Shown: piece by piece, positions 1-11,440 of the stretch | How positions within the stretch are numbered: position 1 is the stretch's first letter | How the letters are laid out: the number at the start of each line of letters is the position of its first letter | Source: Eulemur rufifrons | Lineage: Eukaryota > Chordata > Mammalia > Primates > Lemuridae | Direction of reading: 5' to 3' | NCBI RefSeq assembly: GCF_041146395.1 | Contig: NC_090999.1 | Span: 73,289,001-73,353,000, forward strand | DNA: 64,000 nt | Position numbers and translations under genes: made by a program | Notes under the pieces: generated by a model | The model's database searches: none | Told to the model about the DNA's origin: nothing | Seen by the model: the letters and a program-made list of their open reading frames with translations, nothing else

Positions 1-3000
1 CTATTGCCACCTAACTTTTTCATGGATGCATGCCTTGTTTTCACTAGTTTGTGAATAGTCATTTTCTTGTCTGCTTTACTGGTTATCTTCCCAGTATTTT
101 GCACAGATTTTTGATAAAAGCGTGTTGATGAAGTTACCCTACCCCCACAATAATTGACCTAAATTGTCACTTATGGTTCCCCAGACATCACTGTTTAATT
201 GCTTTCAATTATTCTAGCCCAAGCCTACTCAAGCAAAATGAAGTGATGAGTCAAGCAATTGTCTTGTGTATGTGATCAATATAGAAATTCAATATGGATA
301 ATTAAGACACCCCCCACTTACTTTTTTTTTTTTTTAAGTAACAAGCTTTCTTTTCACCAGAATTGTTCAGATAATTGCCTCAACTGTCCATTTTATTTTG
401 CATCACAGACACAGGTCTGTAACTAGCCTAATGGACCATGGAAAAACTGAATGGTCAGTGAAGTTCATAGATAGATCACCACCTAGTTCATTCACCTGTG
501 GTGCTTCTGGCTAAATCAGGCTGATTGGCCTTGGAAAATTCCATTGATTAGTTCTGCCTCTTCACAGCTGAGGTGTGTAAGACACAGAGCTATGGTCCTG
601 ATTTCTGCATTTCTGAATAACATCATATCCACTATTTTTCCACTTCCAGTATATGAACAACATAGATCAAGGGAAATATATGACAAGTAACTGATTAATT
701 TGGAATTTGGATTCTGCAAGTGGATAGCCAACAGAAACATTTAGAACTTCAAATGGATACTATTTGGAGCATGACAACAAAAGTGAAAGTCAAATTTGTT
801 TAATGTTATCAAGTTGCTAAAGAACCAAGTTCAATTTCATTAAGGGAAAACTTATTCTTTTTCAGAAAACATTTCACCTTAATTATTAAAGTTTTGGGCA
901 TAGCATAAATTTATAAAAATATTTATTAAGTGCTTTAAATACAAGCATTTGATAAATCCCCAAATTTTAAAATTTTGGCTCTCTCTATAATTTCTTTCTA
1001 AAATTATGACTTAAATATATAACAAGTTCTGTGGGCCTTGTGGTTGGAGTTTTATTTTTCCTATGGCCTTCTGTTTCTCCTAACCAGGTTAGTTATATAG
1101 CAGATTGTTTTAGAAAAGATTGAAAATAGGCAGTTGCTCTTTTAAAAAAGGAGTTTGAGGAGGGCTTCTTAAAGAATAACACAGAGAATGTGAAAAATGG
1201 AAAGAAAGAACAAAATAAAATGTATAGGAAAAAGTGTGAGCAGATTGAATGAAGATTATTTGGTAACTATAAAAATATTTTGGAATCACATTTGCTTACA
1301 CTTGGCCCCCAAAATCTTTTTGTTTCTATGGAAAAAGAGTTGATATGATTTTTGGCTATCTACTGGACTTTGCAATGGTATATTTTAATGACATGTTTAT
1401 AGAAGAATTACAAACACATGCAAAAATTTTCCTCTTAAATTACATCTTAGTTTAGATTTTAGGGAAAACATTCTTGGAAAAAAAGATTCATTTTAAATGA
1501 GTTCAAACACATTAAACTTAGTTATAGATAATCACTGAACCTCTTCAAAACCTGGCAACATTTCCTCTTACATACCCAAGGCAAAGATTTGTGAAGGAAG
1601 GAATAAAGGAATAAGTTTATCAAAGTAAATGCCAAGCTTTGAGCTTTTAAAATATTAGTTCCCTTCTGAAATTTTCGAACTTTTAAATATTTCCCCTCCT
1701 CATCTCACCTCACCCCAAAAGTCCTAAATTTACATTTTATTTTATTTCCATACAGATGAATGAATATACCCAGTTTTAAGAAAACCCATAAAATGAAAAA
1801 AAAGGACTCATCATAATTCAGCCCCAAAGTGATTGGTTTTCCATTTCACAAATTAATTTTCCTGGAAATTCTCAGAGAATTGCTTCAACTTGCACTTTAT
1901 TTTGCCTATGTATGCCCAGCCAGAATTGGATTTCTCGTGAAGGTGATGACTATCAAAGTGCATGTAATACAAAGCAAGAATCGTCTTGGCACAAGCCAGA
2001 TCATTCCTGTCATAAATAGAAATGCCTTGTTTATTGACTGCTTTAAACAGAAGTCATTTTATATGTAAACAAAGCTTTGCCAAAGTGAAATCATTAAACA
2101 AAAGGGCATTTTATTGTTGAATTATTCTGGCAGCTTGCTATTGTCAGACAGTATTTCAAATCATTACTGAATGATGACATGTAGGATAGTAAATGTTACT
2201 TAGTATACTGCAGAATTAAAAAGAAATGCAAGTGATTATTTATATTTAACAAAGTTTCATTTATTTTCAGTTTATAAATTCACCGATTTTTATTAGCCTG
2301 ACTGTTTGGTTTGCTGTGTTTAGTAACCAACTGTGTTTTTGAAGAGAACAACCCATTAAAAACAATTATGGGCCTAAATAACCTACACACCCTGAATATC
2401 AAAGCATGCTTATTATGCCATTCTAGGAAAACCACAGAGACCAGCTGGGTAGGATTACCACCTTTAGCAAAACTCAGTGAGTGGTATGTTAAAGATTGAA
2501 AAATGTAGGGGGAATAAGCTAATTAGAATTTTTTATTAGTGGACTAAAGTAAAAGTTCAAGTATTGCTGAGTGTATTAAAAAAGTCTCTGAAATAAAGTT
2601 TCTTCTTAAAGATTGGGTTTTTGATGATCTAGTAGATACCCTTGCTATTCTATTTGTAAGGTAGAAATACTTATTCAGCGATGTCACATTGACAAGTCGA
2701 AATTGGCCACTTTGAGTGGATTTTATGATGGCAATAAGCACATGCTACAAATCAGGCCTTCATTTATTTTATTTTTTGAATTTCCAGGCTTAAGAAAGTG
2801 ATGGAGAAAGTGTCAGTGAAGAGTAAACATAAAATTTACCATGTATATGGCCACTATATTTTTAAATGGCACAATAAATTGAGGAAATAGTCTTCCAATA
2901 TTCAAAATTTATTCTCTGATTCAGCAAAAAAGTCATTTATGTCATTGAAGAGCAAGTAAAGTTCCAACATATATCATAATTGTTTCATTTTCCTCCTATA

Positions 3001-3160
3001 TATTAGTGTAAACAAAATATCAGCCATTATTCGTGTCAGAAATCCAAGTGTTAGTTGCAATTATATGTTCCCTATGTTTACAAAGACTGGCAAAAAATCA
3101 GTGAAAGTGTTCTGGGAGAATCAATTGGCTATATGGAATTTACAATATAGAGTATATTTT
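1..3160. other. non-coding AT-rich DNA, no gene seen
   Basis: No reading frame here shows a recognisable domain, splice context or codon bias, and I could not assign an interspersed repeat. A T run lies at 320-335. The stretch 1829-2300 is slightly less AT-biased, has several homeodomain-type TAAT cores and a short open frame (1829-2068), and could be conserved non-coding DNA. That is a guess that only alignment could test. Confidence 0.6.
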
Positions 3161-3475
3161 CTATACCTTGGTTATTGTGAATAGTGTTGCAATTAACATG
3201 GGAGTGCAGGTATCTCTTTGAGATACTAATTTAAACTCCTTTGGATATATACCAGAATTAGAATTGTTGAATCATATGGTAGTTCTATTTTATTTTTTTT
3301 GAGAAACCTCCATATGCTTTTTGTTCATTTATATGTCGTCTTTGGAAAAATGCCTATTCAGGTCTTTTACCCATTTTCTAATCTGGTTATTCATGGTTTT
3401 GCTGTTGGGTTATAGGAGTTCTTTGTATATTTTAGATTTTAGCCCCCATCAGATATATGGATTGCAAATATTTAC
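3161..3475 (-). mobile_element. L1 LINE fragment, inverted 5' segment (ORF2 3' part)
   Basis: Read on the minus strand this matches the end of L1 ORF2. Landmarks on the plus strand are 'ggttattgtgaatagtg', 'catgggagtgcagg', 'gttgaatcatatggtag' and 'ttttagcccccatcagata'. An internal deletion is evident where the text jumps from the 'gaaacctccatatg' block to the 'tttggaaaaatgcctattcagg' block. It abuts an L1 3' UTR in the opposite orientation at about 3476, so the pair is best read as one 5'-inverted insertion. Diverged, not coding. Confidence 0.85.
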
Positions 3476-3795
3476 TCATGGAGCTGGAGCAATGGGAGAA
3501 ACGGGATGTTTTTGGTTAAAGAGTACAAACTTGCAGTTACAAAATGAATAAGTTCTGGAGACAGAATGCATAGCATGATGACTATAGTTAATAATATTGT
3601 ATTGTATATTCAAAGTTTGCTAAGAGAGTAAATCTTAAGAGTTCTCATCATAAAAAGAAAAGTAGTCATATGAGATGATAGATATGTTAACTTGTATGAT
3701 TGTGATAATCACCTCACAATGTATACGTATATGAAAACATCAGATTGTACACCTGAATATATATATTTAAACAAAGTATATCTTATTTTTTAATT
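3476..3795 (+). mobile_element. L1 LINE 3' UTR (mammalian L1M type)
   Basis: Plus-strand L1 3' UTR with the landmarks 'gagtacaaacttgcagtta', 'tgaataagttctgg', 'gactatagttaataat', 'tttgctaagagagtaaatc' and 'cacctcacaatgtatac'. It closely parallels the 3' UTR at 45783-46058, so the two copies are related. The A-rich end decays near 3790. Together with the inverted block on its left it has the layout of a twin-primed L1 insertion. Confidence 0.85.
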
Positions 3796-4818
3796 GTGTA
3801 CTATACATTATTATACAAGTAAAAATCTTAATAACTGTAGTTACACACATGCATACATTTTTTTTTGAGATCCTATTATTAAACATTTTCCAGCATACCA
3901 CTGAGTAAACAAATAGTGTAAATCTTAGATTTGATATCCGACATTGTGAGACTTTGTCCTGGAATCTTTAGAATGGTAGAGAAAGCCATTGCCAGCACTA
4001 ACTCCCCATTCAAATCCTGAGTCCTATTTTAAAATGGGAGAATAGAAATAAGAAATTTGAAGAATTGGGTCATGTATATGTTTTCATGTTTTAAAATACT
4101 TGGGTATTTAAAATATAGCTGAATGCATTATTTTTCAAGCTAAAGTGCAGTACCATTAAATATATAATTGAGCTAAAAAGTCTTTTCTGTGGAATCTGAA
4201 TTGATGGTAGAAATGTAGGTGTTGGAAGTAGCTACTCCCTGTGTTACTCAAAAGTAATGATTGAAACAGCATGTAGGGAAGTCAACTCTTGCCCAGGTAT
4301 CAGGCAGGGGGTGAGATGTTAAATGGGTAAACCATTGCTTGAAAGCCCATTTTGGAAAGTGCAAACATAATTGCGAGACCAAATCTTTAATATTTACTCT
4401 GACTTTATTGTGTAAAAGGTCTGTGTATATGCAAATTGCAGAAGGTGTTCAAGTGGATTTGCGGAATTATTTTGATTAAATAATTCAAAAAGATATAACA
4501 CAGAATAATATAAATATAATACTTTGTATACATTTTTGAATACAGAGGACACATTAAATGCATTCAAGAAATATATGTTTGTTGTTTTTTAACAACAATC
4601 TTAAAATGGCTTCAAAATCCAGATAGAAATATTTTGGGCATTTAGCTCAATTGGCAGGAAAACAAGTTTTTTGTTTTCTGGAGTTTTTTTGGTAATAAAT
4701 TGTCTTAAATGTTAAATCATAAAGGATAACTTTGATATTATTTTTGAACCATAAGTCTATATTTCTGAATCACACATACTCAGATGAAGAACTGTTACTG
4801 TCCTTTTAATTATTTATC

Positions 4819-4867
4819 GTCTGTTTTAAATTTGAATGTCCCTGATATTCACATTCAAATTTCAGAC
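4819..4867. repeat. inverted repeat / hairpin
   Basis: Arms 4828-4839 and 4851-4862 are perfect reverse complements (12 bp, 'aaatttgaatgt' with 'acattcaaattt') around an 11-nt loop. Bases 4819-4823 (gtctg) pair with 4863-4867 (cagac) across a 4-nt bulge of T, giving 17 paired bases. The foldback is too short for a typical precursor microRNA unless the flanks pair further, and I do not see that. Confidence 0.8.
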
Positions 4868-4971
4868 AAATGGTAAAAATTTGTTCCTGAAGTTATTACC
4901 AAATGTTGATGACTTTATCTAATTGGAATAAATTAAAAAATAATATCTTGGATGATACCCATATACCACTT

Positions 4972-5000
4972 ATTTAACATTACCATTGATAATGTTAAAT
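4972..5000. repeat. inverted repeat / stem-loop
   Basis: The 11-bp arms 4972-4982 (atttaacatta) and 4990-5000 (taatgttaaat) are perfect reverse complements around a 7-nt loop. The stem is AT-rich. No function is implied by its context. Confidence 0.8.
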
Positions 5001-5354
5001 TCCCCCATAAATAAATTATATCTATAAAAGTAATTTATAACTATCAGACAATAAGTGCAAAAAATAAAAAAGGAAACTATCATAACAGTTTATTGCTTTT
5101 TAGATTATTGTTCTCCTTCTTACAGATATAATAATAAGCAGAGAATTAGACAAAAAGCAAGCAGTTGAACAGCAAAAACAAAGTCCGGCTCAAATAACTG
5201 TTAACTACATAATGTGGATATGAAGACCTAGAAGAAAACTGAAATAACTGTGTTCTATGAAGTTTACCTTGAAAATGATAGGAAATATGTTTTTAAGGGT
5301 TACTAAAATTGGAAAGCTGGACATATCAAATGAGCACAGGCTGGAAATAGTAGA

Positions 5355-6640
5355 GTGGCACTTATTTATTCAACATTCAACACATGTTTATTAAGTACCT
5401 TCTATAAGCAGCCTTATACTATCCTTCACACTTGTAATATATCAGCAAGCTAAACAGCAATGCTTTCTACTGTGGAGGACCTTGTATTGTAGCAAGAGGA
5501 AGCAATCAAGGAGTAATAAACAACCAAACAAACATAATAACTAAGCAAATCACATAATACTTTAAAGGTCATTAGATACTATATAAAATGAATAGTAGGT
5601 TTATGGTGAGTAGAAATCTGGATGTGCCTTGCATTTTAAATAGTGTGATCAAGGCAACTTGTTGAGAAGATGAGATTTAACCAAAGACTGTAAGGTAGAG
5701 AGAGGGTTAGTCGTGGCTAGTGCAAAGAACATAAGGTTATAGTGTTCCAAAGAGGCCTGGATGACTGGAAAAAAGTGAGTGAGGGAGAGAATAGTAAGTG
5801 AGATAATCAAAGAGATTATTCAGTGTGGACAGGTAAGTGAAACTGGGAGCCTTCAGTGAGTTACGTAGAGGAATGAGATGACATTACTTAATATTTTTTT
5901 AAGTTTTTCATTTTGTAAAATATACATAACGTAAAACTGACCCCACTGAGGATTGGTTTTTGACTATTGCATAACCCAGCCTATTCTGATTGATGCATAC
6001 ATTAAAAAGAAAGAAATTATCAGCAGTGTCAAAACTACTAATGGTTTCAGAAAGATTAAAACTGTGTGATGGACAATTCATCTAGCAATATGAAGGTTGC
6101 TGGTGATGTTGAGGAGAGTGGAATGTTTTGAACAAAAGACTTCAGAATGGATGTATATTTGCCCTTAAGAGGAAATGGAAAGAAAAGAATTGAAAACTTT
6201 GGCGTAAACAATCTGAGGAAATTTAAATGTTGTAAAGGGCAGCAAAGAAATAAGGCAGTAACTGGAAGGGAGATGGGATCCAGGCAACATTTTGTTTTCA
6301 GATAGAAAAAAAAAAAATGGCATGATGCACTAGATGAGAATGATTTAGTAGAGAGGGGAAAAAATGCAATTGGAAGGACAGGATAGAATTTTGTAGTGAT
6401 GGCTTTGAGTTGTTGAAAACAGTAAGGTCCAGGTGCAGTGGCAAGTGCTGTCTGGGCACAAGTGTGGGCAGGAGTATGTGGCTGCAGATGCTTGGAGATG
6501 AGTAGATGCCATGGTGAGACACTAGGAGTGCTCTTCCATTGTTTTAATTTTCTCAAAAAAGTCAAGAGGCAAGGTCATCAGCTGAGTGTGAGGATGAGTA
6601 CGGTGGTATTAGGAGGTTGAGGAGGTAGGAAAATATATAA
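5355..6640 (-). mobile_element. L2 LINE, long decayed copy
   Basis: The left part (5355-5890) reads as the reverse complement of the L2 3' region: 'tatttattcaacattc', 'tttattaagtacc', then 'gagatttaaccaaagact', 'gtgttccaaagagg' and 'gtgcaaagaaca'. The right part (6036-6640) matches the more 5' L2 coding region in the same orientation. Landmarks are 'ggtgatgttgaggagagtgg', 'gggcagcaaagaaataagg', 'gatttagtagagaggg' and 'gcaaggtcatcagctgag'. Between them, 5895-5990 looks like a short unrelated L1-type scrap. The copy is old and heavily mutated. Confidence 0.7.
6056..6565 (-). pseudogene. relic of L2 ORF2 (reverse transcriptase region)
   Basis: A 169-codon open stretch on the sense strand of the decayed L2. 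It begins at a TTG codon and contains no ATG anywhere, so it cannot be an ordinary eukaryotic start-to-stop gene. Residues 95-101 (LDPISLP) fall where L2/CR1-type reverse transcriptases have their first conserved block. The catalytic Asp-Asp block would lie further downstream and is absent here. The residues are rich in Phe, Leu, Pro and Ser. The assignment to L2 follows from the flanking nucleotide match; the open frame is probably chance survival. Confidence 0.55.
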
Positions 6641-6840
6641 AACAGTTATTTAAACCACTAATATATCACAAGTTCAGAAGTTTGAACTTATACAAATCCT
6701 GAAGCCTGGCCAAGGCATTGCTACAGACCATCTTTAAAAAAATTAAGCAAGAATCAACTCAATTTTTAATTGGAACACAAAGTAACATTTGATCATATGT
6801 GCCAACAATTGAGAGAAAATACTTAGAGTGTGTTGTAAAG
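6641..6840. other. short unassigned segment
   Basis: There is a faint Alu-monomer-like phrase ('cctgaagcctggcca', then 'ccatctttaaaaaaatt') at 6699-6747. It is too short and diverged to call. Confidence 0.3.
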
Positions 6841-6844
6841 AAGT

Positions 6845-7045
6845 ATAATCTAGGAGCCAGAGAACCTATAGTCAAAAACTATCAACCCTGATAGGCCTGT
6901 AATATAGGCAGATTCAACTCATCAGGCCTTATTTCTTCATTTTTAAAATCAGGTTTCAACTAGTTTGGTAGTTTTTATATAATTTCTAGAAACAAAACCC
7001 CTGGAATTAGATGATCCTAAAGATCTAGCTCAGTACTAATAACTA
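6845..7045 (+). repeat. possible MIR-family SINE
   Basis: The MIR-like order of blocks is visible but eroded: 'taggagccagagaacct', 'atttcttcatttttaaaatc', 'attagatgatcctaaagatc'. Subfamily is not assignable. Confidence 0.4.
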
Positions 7046-7120
7046 TAAAAACATAGAAGCAATGAGTTTTTTTAAAAAATTAAGTGCTATTTATATTTAC
7101 TTTACTGCTACAATTTACAT

Positions 7121-7127
7121 GTGTATG

Positions 7128-7161
<34 letters not shown>

Positions 7162-7166
7162 TATAA
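7121..7166. repeat. (TA)n/(CA)n microsatellite
   Basis: A TG/TA stretch runs into about 14 TA units and then about 5 CA units. The tract is largely self-complementary, so it is likely length-polymorphic. Confidence 0.9.
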
Positions 7167-7661
7167 TGATTTCTTTTATTTATTTATGTGTTATAATTCC
7201 AGGGCTTTCTCTTATTTCTCTAATTCATAATCATTTGCAGGTAATCAGGTTTGTGCTCTGGATTTTCTAAATAAATGTGGTAGTGTTAACTTGTGGTAGC
7301 CACTTTAAGTTTCAGCCAGTAACTTCTCAGAAATTTCAGCTGAGCAATTCAATCCACAGTTAAAGTCAATAGTATAACAAACCGCTGGAAACATTCCTGG
7401 TTGGAGAGAGAAAGAGCCACATTATAGCTTTGGGTTTGCTAGTAACTCATTTGGTAGTTTAAGAACAACGTTTCAAACCATTTGTTCATATCTCTGTTTT
7501 CAAAAGAGTAAACAACATATACTGGATCTGCCACTCAAGAATTGACTGGAACAAAATCTACTCTGTCCCTAATTTCTTCTGAGTAATTTTGTATGCAAAA
7601 GACATTATCATCTTGTTGTTTACAACAGCCCTAATTTAGAGATGTTCTCTTACTTTGGGTT
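7167..7661. other. non-coding, nothing recognised
   Basis: No reading frame, RNA gene or repeat identified between the microsatellite and the Alu target site. Confidence 0.5.
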
Positions 7662-7675
7662 AAAGAATTATTTGA

Positions 7676-8009
7676 GGCCCGGCGCGGTGGCTCACGCCTG
7701 TAATCCTAGCACTCTGGGAGGCCGAGGCGGGTGGATCGCTCGAGGTCAGGAGTTCGAGACCAGCCTGAGCAAGAGTGAGACCCCGTCTCTACTAAAAATA
7801 GAAAGAAATTATCTGGCCAACTAAAAATATATATATAGAAAAAATTAGCCAGGCATGGCGGCGCATGCCTGTAGTCCCAGCTACTCGAGGCTGAGGCAGA
7901 AGAATCGCTTAAGCCCAGGAGTTGGTTGCTGTGAGCTAGGCTGATGCCACGGCACTCACTCTAGCCTGGGCAACAGAGCGAGACTCTGTTTCAAAAAAAA
8001 AAAAAAAAA
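7676..8009 (+). mobile_element. Alu SINE, strepsirrhine type, with 14-bp target duplication
   Basis: Full-length dimeric Alu starting 'ggcccggcgcggtggctc' and ending in an uninterrupted A tail. It has 'tagcactctgggagg', 'gcaagagtgagacc', the lemur-type linker and 'gtgagctaggctgatgcc'. The target-site duplication 'aaagaattatttga' is exact at 7662-7675 and 8010-8023. CpG dinucleotides are still common, so this is one of the younger copies in the window. The open frame across it is a repeat artefact. Confidence 0.95.
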
Positions 8010-8023
8010 AAAGAATTATTTGA

Positions 8024-8665
8024 AATATGGGTAAAAGGAAATTTCAGGACACCAAGAAAAGAAGTCTAGGGTTCACATTCACTTTAAATTCTTATTAAAA
8101 TAAATATCCACAATATGCTTAGCTAGTTTTGAAAATATCAAGTGTCCAGTTGGTTCTGAACCCCAGCTGGCATTTCTCATTTATATAGGTGGTTTATGAA
8201 AAACTGAGTGTCTGCAATTTCCAGCCAAACTGTCCATCTAGCCCAGTACGGGAGATTTCCTGATTCTGATGAATAGCGTTTCTTGGATCTGAGAAGGCAA
8301 GGTTATGAAATGAGGAGAACATTTAATTGTAGTTCTCCCACCCACTCTCTCTCCGTCTGACTAAACTTTCTTGAGCCAAGTCCTAATTCAGACAATCTTT
8401 TCAGTTATTAGAAAGGTAGTCTCTCCCTAAAAAGATTAAAATGATAGTCATTTGTCAGTGTGAGGCAGCAGCATTGAGTTTGCTTAGGATTCATTTTTAC
8501 TCCTATATAAATACAGATCTAATAAAGGAAAAGGTTTACTGTATCCTAAGGTACATTTTGCTTAATAAAATATTTCTAATAGCTCCCTAAAATGCAGAAA
8601 AACTCATTTCGTGGCAGAAGAATCAGCTGCCACTGATAAATGATCTTAAATATCTTAGATAGTAT
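8024..8665. other. non-coding, nothing recognised
   Basis: Unique-looking DNA between an Alu and a MaLR LTR. No gene or repeat assigned. Confidence 0.5.
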
Positions 8666-9041
8666 TGGTATGGATTGAACTGTGTCTCTCACTATTTATA
8701 AATTGATGCTCTAATCCTTAATGTGAATGTACTTTGAGACAGAAACTTTAAGGAATTAAGGTTAAATGAGGTCATATCTGTGTGGGCTTAATCCAATAGG
8801 ACGTGTCTTTATAAAGAGTGAGATAAAATGGGAATGTACATACAAAGAAAAGGCCATGTGAGAGCATAGTAAGAAGGCAGCCACCCACAAGTTAAAAGAG
8901 AGGCCTCAGGAGAAATCAGCACTGCCAACACCTTGATCTTGGACTTCTAGCCTCCAGGGGTGTGGGAAAACTATTTTCAGTTGTTTAAGCCACTCAGTCT
9001 GTAGTAGTTTGTTATGGCAGCCCTAGCAGACTAATATAACA
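8666..9041 (+). mobile_element. MaLR solo LTR (MLT1-like)
   Basis: Recognised by the LTR order 'tggtatggattgaactgtg', 'gaggtcatatctgtgtggg', 'cttaatccaatagga', 'ccaacaccttgatcttgga', 'gttgtttaagccactcagt' and the end 'gttatggcagccctagca...ctaatataaca'. No internal region adjoins it, so it is a solo LTR of an ancient ERVL-MaLR element. No clear 5-bp duplication remains. Confidence 0.85.
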
Positions 9042-10002
9042 ATTTTATTGATTAAAAATATAAGCAGGATTATTAAAATGTCTGTCACTGAACAGATGAG
9101 TTGGGCATGGTACAAGTAGGGTGGGACTCTTCTTGAGACTCAAGTAAGCGATCAAGTAGCATAATGTGTAATTTCAGGTCAACAAAGTGCAAATGAATTA
9201 TGTGTGTTTGAATAATACTTTTATGAAAATAAATACTGTTCATAAAATAATAATTTAATTCCTATTATATGTTAAAACATTACCAATATTTATGTCCAAT
9301 CATAATCCTAGCAGCAGTTAGGATTTTAAGACATATATACGTGTATGTGACAGACGGAAAGAGAGAGAGAACATACAGTTGATTCATTTTCTTTTGTTTT
9401 TCAACTTTGAAAACAAAATAGTCTTAATATATTCTCTTTGTGACAAGTGGTTTTTACATATTGATTGTTTAACTCAAATAATCATTAGGTATATCTTTAG
9501 TATAAAGTCAAAAACAAAAAATAAAGCACCCTGGTTTTCTTAAGTAACACATTAAAAAGAATTTATAAAATACTTAGCAAATATAAATTTTTAGAAATGA
9601 AAATTAATTCTGATTTAAATACAATTTCAGAAAATCTCTCAATTTTCAGCACAAGTTTCCAGTGATTCCATAATTTGGGAAAGTACCTCAATCAAAGAAA
9701 GCAATGAATGCTGATATACCATCTATATACTTTTGACAAAATATGTAGATTTCTTCATGTTCTGACATCAGTCTCACTTAGAAATTTTTTGAGAAATTGT
9801 TATTTTGTCAGATGCACAAAGAGAGTTCTACGCAGATTAGAACACTGACAGAATTTCTAAATTATTTGCTTTTTAACTAGAAATAAGCTGTAAAATTCAA
9901 ATGTACAGAGAATCTTTCAATATATCCTCCATAAACTCTGCAGCAACCAAATTTTCTACTTAGTTCAATGTTGCAATCTACATGTGGTGGCATATTTTTC
10001 TT
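9042..10002. other. non-coding AT-rich DNA
   Basis: No gene or dispersed repeat identified. There is a short GA-rich run at 9356-9371. Confidence 0.5.
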
Positions 10003-10018
10003 CAAATGAGCTCTGATT

Positions 10019-10339
10019 GGGCCAGGCACTGTGGCTCACACCTGTAATCCTAGCACTCTGGGAGGATCACTCGAGGTCAGGAGTTTGAGACTAGCCTGAG
10101 CAAGAACAAGACCCTGTCTCTATTAAAAATAGAAAGAAATTAGCCAGACAACTAAAAATATATAGAAAAAATTAGCCGGGCATGGTGGCGCATGCCTATA
10201 GTCCTAGCTATTCGAGAGGCTGAGGCAGAAGGATTGCTTGAGCCCAGGAGTTTGAGGTTGCTGTGAGCTAGGCTGACGCCACAGCACTCTACCCCAGGCA
10301 ACAGAGTGAGACTCTGTCTCAAAACAACAACAACAACAA
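10019..10339 (+). mobile_element. Alu SINE with internal deletion and 16-bp target duplication
   Basis: Dimeric strepsirrhine-type Alu. The left arm lacks about 14 bases after 'ctctgggagg' (it jumps straight to 'atcactcgaggtcagg'). The tail is a CAA repeat. Target duplication is 10003-10018 and 10340-10355, identical except for one G/T difference (caaatgaG/Tctctgatt). Confidence 0.93.
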
Positions 10340-10355
10340 CAAATGATCTCTGATT

Positions 10356-10675
10356 TCATGGGAAATACTGAAAATTTGTCAAAATCTGATCTTCAGTTAT
10401 CACAAGTCTTATCATTCTGCCATTATCTGTACATTAGGATTTATATTATAATAAAAAAGAAATAAGCAGAAATATATCTGGAATGTGCATTGTTTTGTAA
10501 CTATTAATTTGTGATGTTCCATGTGAAAGTATTGTCCTCTACTTTTCTCTGATTATCAGAACCTTCCTACAAAAAGGTTTGTCATATTTTCTAAAAATAA
10601 ACACTATCTTTCAGCAACTTAGTATTTTTAAGTATGAAGCCCATGCCCAATCTAGTTTTTTTTATATTGTGTTGC
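10356..10675. other. non-coding, nothing recognised
   Basis: AT-rich spacer between the Alu and the following L1 fragment. Confidence 0.5.
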
Positions 10676-11440
10676 ATAACAGATTTATTGAAGTATAATT
10701 AACATTTAATAAACTGAACAGGTATAAAAGATGCAAATTTTCAACTTTGACTTAAGTATGCAATTGTGAAACCACCACCACTATCAAGGTAATGAACATA
10801 AGCATCACTCCAGAAAGGTTTTGGGGCCCCTTTTAATCCTCTCTTTCCACTCATCCACGCCCAGCCCCAGGGAACCATTGATCTTTTTTCTCTCATGATA
10901 CATTAATTTTTATTTTCTAGAAATATAATGCATGGGATCATATTATATGTACCATTTTTCTCTGATTTCTTTTATTTGATGTCATTACTTTCACATTCAT
11001 TCATGTTTGTGTGTGTATCAATTGGTCATTCTTTTTATTGCTAGGTAGCATTCTATTGTATGGATATACCATGATTTGTGTATCCATGCATGTATTTCTC
11101 AAAAATTGGGTGTTTAAAGGTTTTGAAGAATTTAATTAGGGCTGCTAACTCTGGCTTCTCTTCAGATCCCATAAATCTTTCGCCTTTTAAATAGGGCTGC
11201 TATAAACATTTATGTACAATCTTGTGTTAGCATATGCTTTCATTAATCTTCAGTAAATACCTGAGAATCAAATGAATTAGTAATATAGTATGTACACACT
11301 TAACATCATAAAAAAACAACCAAAGTGATTTCCAAAATGGATGTATGATTTTACATTCCCTTTTGCCGTGTCTGAGGGATTCTGTTAATCTACATTCATA
11401 CTAACACTTCATCTAATTTGAAATAATATGTGACTTTGAT
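10676..11440 (-). mobile_element. L1 LINE 3' fragment (old L1M type)
   Basis: Antisense L1 3' UTR and ORF2 end. Landmarks are 'tttattgaagtataattaac', 'tcaatt...ggtcattctttttattg', 'ttctattgtatggatatacc' and 'aaagtgatttccaaaatgg'. Indels interrupt the reading frame throughout. Confidence 0.75.

Larger units (their letters stand above)
3796..5354. other. non-coding AT-rich DNA with two strong hairpins
   Basis: No gene and no assignable dispersed repeat. Two inverted repeats stand out. One has 12-bp perfect arms at 4828-4839 and 4851-4862, extended by a further 5 paired bases. The other has 11-bp perfect arms at 4972-4982 and 4990-5000. Both are listed separately. Confidence 0.6.

Noticed and set aside
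1829..2068. 79-codon frame as an exon
   Set aside because: No clear splice signals or domain; noted only as possible conserved non-coding DNA.
6420..6760. Possible ancient Alu monomer
   Set aside because: Only two short Alu-like phrases; the left one lies in L2 sequence.
7642..7824. 60-codon frame over an Alu, near-identical to one at 24656-24859
   Set aside because: The similarity comes from both being Alu left arms, not from a gene family.
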